In this document: in pieces, positions 46,210-49,418 of the stretch
Numbering within the stretch: position 1 is the first letter of the stretch
Layout: each line of letters starts with the position of its first letter
DNA from: Oceaniradius stylonematis
GTDB taxonomy: Bacteria > Pseudomonadota > Alphaproteobacteria > Rhizobiales > Rhizobiaceae
Reading direction: 5' to 3'
DNA: 49,418 bases
NCBI RefSeq assembly: GCF_003149475.2
Contig: NZ_QFWV02000004.1
Coordinates: forward strand, 467,183-516,600
The notes under the pieces: model-generated
What the model was told of the DNA's origin: nothing
Seen by the model: the letters and a program-made list of their open reading frames with translations, nothing else
The model's database searches: none
Position numbers and translations under genes: made by a program

Positions 46210-47699
46210 GTCCTTCCTGTGCCGGCGCGTTCCCACCATCGCGCGGGATCGACCGGTCTGCCATCTTTCCTGAACTCAACATAGAGCGTCGGACTGTCGT
46301 TTTCAGTGGCGGCGGCGGTTACGCCCGCGAGACGGATCGAGCCCATGATCCCGACCGGCTCGCCACCGGCGACGAACTGGCCTTTTGACACTTCGATCCG
46401 GTCCATGCCTGCCAATACCATATGATACCCGTTGCCCGCGTCCAGTATCAATAGATTACCATATGCGCGAAACGGTCCCGCATAAAGCACCCAGCCATCG
46501 GCCGGCGCGGTCACGATTGCGTTAGAGCTGGTCTGCATCGTGTCGCCGCGGGCGATGCTGCCCAAACCGTCATCGTCACCAAATGCGGTGATTGTGCGGC
46601 CTGCCACGGGACGCTCCAATTGGCCGGTCAACTGCGCAAACGGCGTCAAAGGCGCGATCCGCGTCTGCCGGGCGGCCAGCTCCTCGGCGCGTTGGCGGCT
46701 GGCTTCCAGCCGTTCGCGTGCCGCTTCCTCGGCCTGCCGCGCGGCCTCAAGCCGCTCGCGGGCGATACGTTCTTCGCTTTCACGGGCTTCGCGCTCCGCG
46801 TCGAGACGGGCCTGCCGGGCTTCCCGTTCGGCGCGCTCGGCCTCGATCCGGGCGCGCTCGGCGGCGGCCCGTGCCGCCTCGATGTCGGCTTCCAGCGACA
46901 TGATCAACGATTGCAGGTCCTCGGCCTGGGCGGCCAGCGCCGTCAGCCGCTCGTATTCGGCGGCGAGCGTCTGGGCCGTTTGCTGTTCAAGGGCCCGCTT
47001 TTCCTCGACCAGAACCGTCAGCCTCGCCTGTTCCTCGGCCTGTTGGCCGCGCGCGGTTTCAAGGCGTGCGCGTTCGTCGGCGATCGTCGCCGTCAACTGG
47101 CCCAGTTCCTCGAGATCGGAGACCAGCCTTGCGGTTTCGGTGCGCATTTCGGGAACCACCGCACCGAGCAGGATGGCGCTGCGCACGGAGGACAGCGCGT
47201 CATCGGGCTTTACAAGGATTGCCGGCGGGGGGTTGAGCCCCATGCGCTGCAATGCCGCGAGAACCTCGGCCAGAAGCGCGCGGCGTTCCCACAGGCTGGC
47301 CCGGATGTCGTCGGTGCTTTGCCGCAGGGCTTCGAGCCGGTTCTCGAGCGCGATGATGTCGAGACCCAGCTTGCGCTCGGTCTTCGCCGCCGCGATCAGA
47401 GCCGTGGTGATCGCCGCGCGGTCGGTGCGGATCGTCTCGATCTCGCGAGCCAGTTCCGCCGCCCGCTCCTCGGAGACGCCGCGTTCCTGCAGGATGCGAT
47501 CGAGTTCGCCGACCGACCGGCCCAGCCGCTGCTCCATGTCGGCGGTGACCGTATCGCTGTCTGTTTCGCCGGCCGGCTGCGCGTGGACAGACCCCGAAAA
47601 CGCCAGGACGCCGATCAGGAGCAGACCGGCCAGACCGGGAAAGGGCCGGCCTCGTGCGGTGCTTCTGTGGCCGGCAACTGATGCCCTGTGCCGCGTCAC
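46206..47699 (-). CDS. EnvC-like murein hydrolase activator (coiled coil plus degenerate LytM)
   Basis: The 497-residue protein has a signal peptide (LLLIGVLAFSGSVHAQ, cleavage after HAQ), long coiled coils (two segments, with a strongly charged [19 protein letters not shown]-type stretch at about 270-355), and a C-terminal LytM/M23 domain (residues 370-490). The usual zinc ligands are missing (LLILDAGNGYHMVLAGMD, with no HxH), as in E. coli EnvC, so it should activate amidases and not cut murein itself. It fits cell separation. It overlaps ctpA and the VOC gene by ATGA. Confidence 0.9.
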   Translation of the reverse strand: MTRHRASVAGHRSTARGRPFPGLAGLLLIGVLAFSGSVHAQPAGETDSDTVTADMEQRLGRSVGELDRILQERGVSEERAAELAREIETIRTDRAAITTALIAAAKTERKLGLDIIALENRLEALRQSTDDIRASLWERRALLAEVLAALQRMGLNPPPAILVKPDDALSSVRSAILLGAVVPEMRTETARLVSDLEELGQLTATIADERARLETARGQQAEEQARLTVLVEEKRALEQQTAQTLAAEYERLTALAAQAEDLQSLIMSLEADIEAARAAAERARIEAERAEREARQARLDAEREARESEERIARERLEAARQAEEAARERLEASRQRAEELAARQTRIAPLTPFAQLTGQLERPVAGRTITAFGDDDGLGSIARGDTMQTSSNAIVTAPADGWVLYAGPFRAYGNLLILDAGNGYHMVLAGMDRIEVSKGQFVAGGEPVGIMGSIRLAGVTAAATENDSPTLYVEFRKDGRPVDPARWWERAGTGRT

Positions 47700-48109
47700 G
47701 CCTTTCCGACCGCTTCGCTGATCTCGAAAAGGTGGCCATCGGGGTCGCGGAAGAAGCAGCGAATTTCGGGGCCCCGATCGACCGGCGGAGTCAGGAAGAT
47801 GGCGCCGCGCGCCTTGAGCGTCGCATAGGCGGCCTGGCAGTCGGGCACCCGGATGGTCATGGCATGGCTGACCCGGTTCGGTTCGGCGGGCGTTTCCATC
47901 GCCGTGTCGGGCTTGTCGTCGGTCGGCCCGCCGCCGGTGACCAGCAGCAGCCAGCTTTCAAGGAATCGCAGGACAATGGACGTTCCGCCATATTCGCGTT
48001 CGATGGATGCGCCAAGAACATCGCGATAGAACGTGCGGGCGGCATCGATGTCGCTGACGACCAGAATGTGCGTCAGTGCCATGCCTGGTGCTGGAAAGTC
48101 GTCGGCCAT
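47696..48109 (-). CDS. VOC (glyoxalase-like) family protein
   Basis: The 137-residue protein has two VOC modules. The metal-type histidine is in ALTHILVVSDIDAARTFYRDVLG, a second in NRVSHAMTIRV, and a glutamate in DPDGHLFEISE, so it keeps three plausible metal ligands. The reaction is unknown. Its stop overlaps the envC-like start (ATGA), so it is read in the same operon as envC and ctpA, which is unexpected for a VOC enzyme in a cell-separation cluster. Confidence 0.86.
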   Translation of the reverse strand: MADDFPAPGMALTHILVVSDIDAARTFYRDVLGASIEREYGGTSIVLRFLESWLLLVTGGGPTDDKPDTAMETPAEPNRVSHAMTIRVPDCQAAYATLKARGAIFLTPPVDRGPEIRCFFRDPDGHLFEISEAVGKA

Positions 48110-48199
48110 CGGCTGCCACCTCCTGGCTGAAGAGCCTGCAAATCACGCCGGCAAACCTAACCCGGTTCCGGCCGGAAGGGAATCGGGTGCCCGCCCGCA

Positions 48200-48685
48200 T
48201 CACTGGCGATGATAGGGATGGCCGGCGAGGATCGACACAGCGCGGTAGAGCTGTTCGGCAACCAGAATGCGGGCGATCTGGTGCGGCCAGGTCATCCGGC
48301 CGAGCGAAACCGCCAGATCGGCCCTTTCAAGAACGGATGGCGCATGGCCGTCCGGGCCGCCGATCGCAAACAGGGCGCGCTTGCGGCCATCGTCGCGCTG
48401 GCGTGCGATCCAGCGGGCAAATTCATCTGACGAGAGTGTCTTGCCGCCTTCGTCGAACGCAACCAGCGCGGTTGTCCGGTCTTCGGCAAGCGACAGGCAG
48501 TGGGCGCCTTCATCGGCCTTGCGTCGGTCGGTGTCACTGGCGCGGCTTTCGGCGATCTCCGTGACGCCGGCAAATGTCAGGCCGACAGCCGGTCCAGCCT
48601 TCTCCAGCCGGCCGAGATAGCGGCCGGTCAGCTCGCGCTCGGGCCCGCTTTTCATGCGGCCGACGGCAAACACGGTCAACTGCAT
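48200..48685 (-). CDS. rlmH: 23S rRNA (pseudouridine1915-N3)-methyltransferase
   Basis: RlmH methylates pseudouridine 1915 on the 70S ribosome. The 161-residue product has the family ends MQLTVFAVGRMKSGPE and WPHQIARILVAEQLYRAVSILAGHPYHR, and the SPOUT knot loop FAIGGPDGHAPSV. The ATG at 48685 is preferred; upstream in-frame codons would overlap rsfS. It lies 38 bases after rsfS. Confidence 0.95.
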   Translation of the reverse strand: MQLTVFAVGRMKSGPERELTGRYLGRLEKAGPAVGLTFAGVTEIAESRASDTDRRKADEGAHCLSLAEDRTTALVAFDEGGKTLSSDEFARWIARQRDDGRKRALFAIGGPDGHAPSVLERADLAVSLGRMTWPHQIARILVAEQLYRAVSILAGHPYHRQ

Positions 48686-48723
48686 GACGATCAGGTCCGG
48701 TGCGGACGATCGGTCAGCGCTGC

Positions 48724-49137
48724 CTAGTGCAGCGTGTCCGCGTCCGTCTGTTTGTCTTCCGCCCACATCTTCTCGAGCGCATAGAACTCGCGCACTTCGG
48801 GACGGAATATGTGAACGATGACATCGCCGGTATCGATCAATACCCAGTCGGCGGAAGACAGGCCCTCGACCTTGGATGTACCGAAACCGCTGTCCTTGAG
48901 CGCCCGCAGCAAATGATCGGCCACCGCACTGACGTGACGGTGCGACCGGCCTGACGCAATGACCATGTGGTCCGCGAGGGCGGATTTGCCTTGGATGTCG
49001 AGCGAGACGATGTCCTCGGCCTTCGAATCGTCGAGACTGGCCAGGACGGTTTGCAGGATCTGCTCCGCAACGGCGCGGCCGTGTGGATCAGATGGCGAAG
49101 GCCGGTTTTGAGCCTTCTTCAGGGTCTGTGTTCTCAA
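48724..49137 (-). CDS. rsfS: ribosome silencing factor RsfS
   Basis: RsfS binds L14 and blocks subunit joining under starvation. The 137-residue product has the family core VLASLDDSKAEDIVSLDIQGKSALADHMVIASGRS and HIFRPEVREFYALEKMW. The start is uncertain. The TTG at 49137 has AGGA five bases upstream and lies about 50 bases downstream of the likely transcription start, while the ATG frame from 49221 would begin within the -35 box and cannot be translated from that message. A GTG at 49158 is the other option. Confidence 0.9.
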   Translation of the reverse strand: MRTQTLKKAQNRPSPSDPHGRAVAEQILQTVLASLDDSKAEDIVSLDIQGKSALADHMVIASGRSHRHVSAVADHLLRALKDSGFGTSKVEGLSSADWVLIDTGDVIVHIFRPEVREFYALEKMWAEDKQTDADTLH

Positions 49138-49192
49138 GAGCTTCCTTTCAATGAACACGGAACAGGCGGGCGATTCGCTGCCCACACCCGTA

Positions 49193-49221
49193 AAATAGTC
49201 ACGGGCACCTGACAGTTTCAA
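49193..49221 (-). promoter_or_regulatory. rsfS promoter
   Basis: On the minus strand TTGAAA (49216-49221) and CTATTT (49193-49198) are 17 bases apart, close to the rhizobial consensus CTTGAC-N17-CTATAT. Transcription should begin near 49186 and drive rsfS and rlmH. Confidence 0.6.
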
Positions 49222-49242
49222 GACAAGTTGGTTTACCGCCCG

Positions 49243-49418
49243 TTAACCCTCGGTCCGGCCCGCACGGATGGCCGTTGAGGAAAGCGGCGATCGCGGGCCG
49301 TGCAGGAAGGTCCATGCGGGCGGGTCGAGCCGCGGCAGAAGGGCCGCATCGCCTTCGTCGATCCGCGCTTGCCAGAAGGCCTTGGCCATCACCGACGACA
49401 GGAAGGAAAGCGTCGAAC
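49243..49418 (-). CDS. nadD: nicotinate-nucleotide adenylyltransferase, C-terminal end
   Basis: Reading leftward from the right edge, 57 codons end at a TAA at 49243. The translation contains SVMAKAFWQARI and PPAWTFLHGPRSPLSSTAIRAG, the typical NadD C-terminus in which the SPLSST motif belongs to the nucleotide site. NadD makes deamido-NAD in NAD synthesis. It precedes rsfS in the usual order. The N-terminal two thirds lies beyond the window. Confidence 0.85.
   Translation of the reverse strand, partial: STLSFLSSVMAKAFWQARIDEGDAALLPRLDPPAWTFLHGPRSPLSSTAIRAGRTEG

Noticed and set aside
49232-49246. TTTA-N7-TTAA as a CtrA binding site upstream of rsfS
   Set aside because: One base deviates from the consensus and the box overlaps the nadD stop codon; not enough to claim.

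Overview
This is a GC-rich chromosomal segment from an alphaproteobacterium, most likely a member of the Hyphomicrobiales (Rhizobiales). The evidence is an F1 ATP synthase operon (atpHAGDC) without Fo genes, an IalB-family protein, the cluster nadD-rsfS-rlmH-envC-ctpA-polysaccharide deacetylase-rppH, the pair aroK-aroB with a CBS-domain CorC-like protein, rimM-trmD-rplS, and promoters of the TTGAC-N17-CTATxT kind. The genes bchE and bchJ suggest that the organism, or a recent ancestor, makes bacteriochlorophyll. No tRNA, rRNA, CRISPR array, insertion sequence or integrase was found.

Layout. 1-4.5 kb: end of a MacB-type ABC exporter, then the leftward aroK-aroB-corC operon. 4.5-8.1 kb: a small membrane protein, xerD, accA and an Mrp ATPase, all rightward. 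8.1-15.1 kb: leuC, bchJ and bchE leftward, an EamA exporter, and an amino-acid ABC importer without an ATPase that is split by a small membrane protein. 15.2-21.3 kb: rplS, trmD and rimM leftward, xerC and a TraB-family protein rightward, rlmN and ialB leftward. 21.6-28.2 kb: an ECF sigma factor, an MliC-like lipoprotein, and succinate dehydrogenase sdhCDA-sdhB interrupted by an OpgB-like phosphoglycerol transferase. 28.2-33.6 kb: an accessory patch with a double-HTH regulator, a VOC protein, a hydrolase, a phosphatase, MsrA, an acyltransferase and fructose-6-phosphate aldolase. 33.6-37.0 kb: priA, followed by a small insertion bounded by a second, diverged copy of the priA 3' end. 37.2-42.4 kb: atpHAGD, an extra small membrane protein gene, atpC and a strong terminator. 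42.4-49.4 kb: leftward genes for GNAT acetyltransferase, rppH, deacetylase, ctpA, envC, a VOC protein, rlmH, rsfS and the 3' end of nadD.

Most of the window is core metabolism and information processing: succinate oxidation and ATP synthesis, shikimate and leucine pathways, fatty-acid initiation, ribosome maturation, chromosome dimer resolution, replication restart and envelope remodelling. The observations most worth follow-up are the bchE-bchJ pair with an FNR-type box overlapping a PpsR/CrtJ-type palindrome, the priA-tail insertion, opgB inside the sdh operon, and the unknown two-helix protein inside the atp operon. All calls rest on reading the sequence and recalled family knowledge; no database search was possible.
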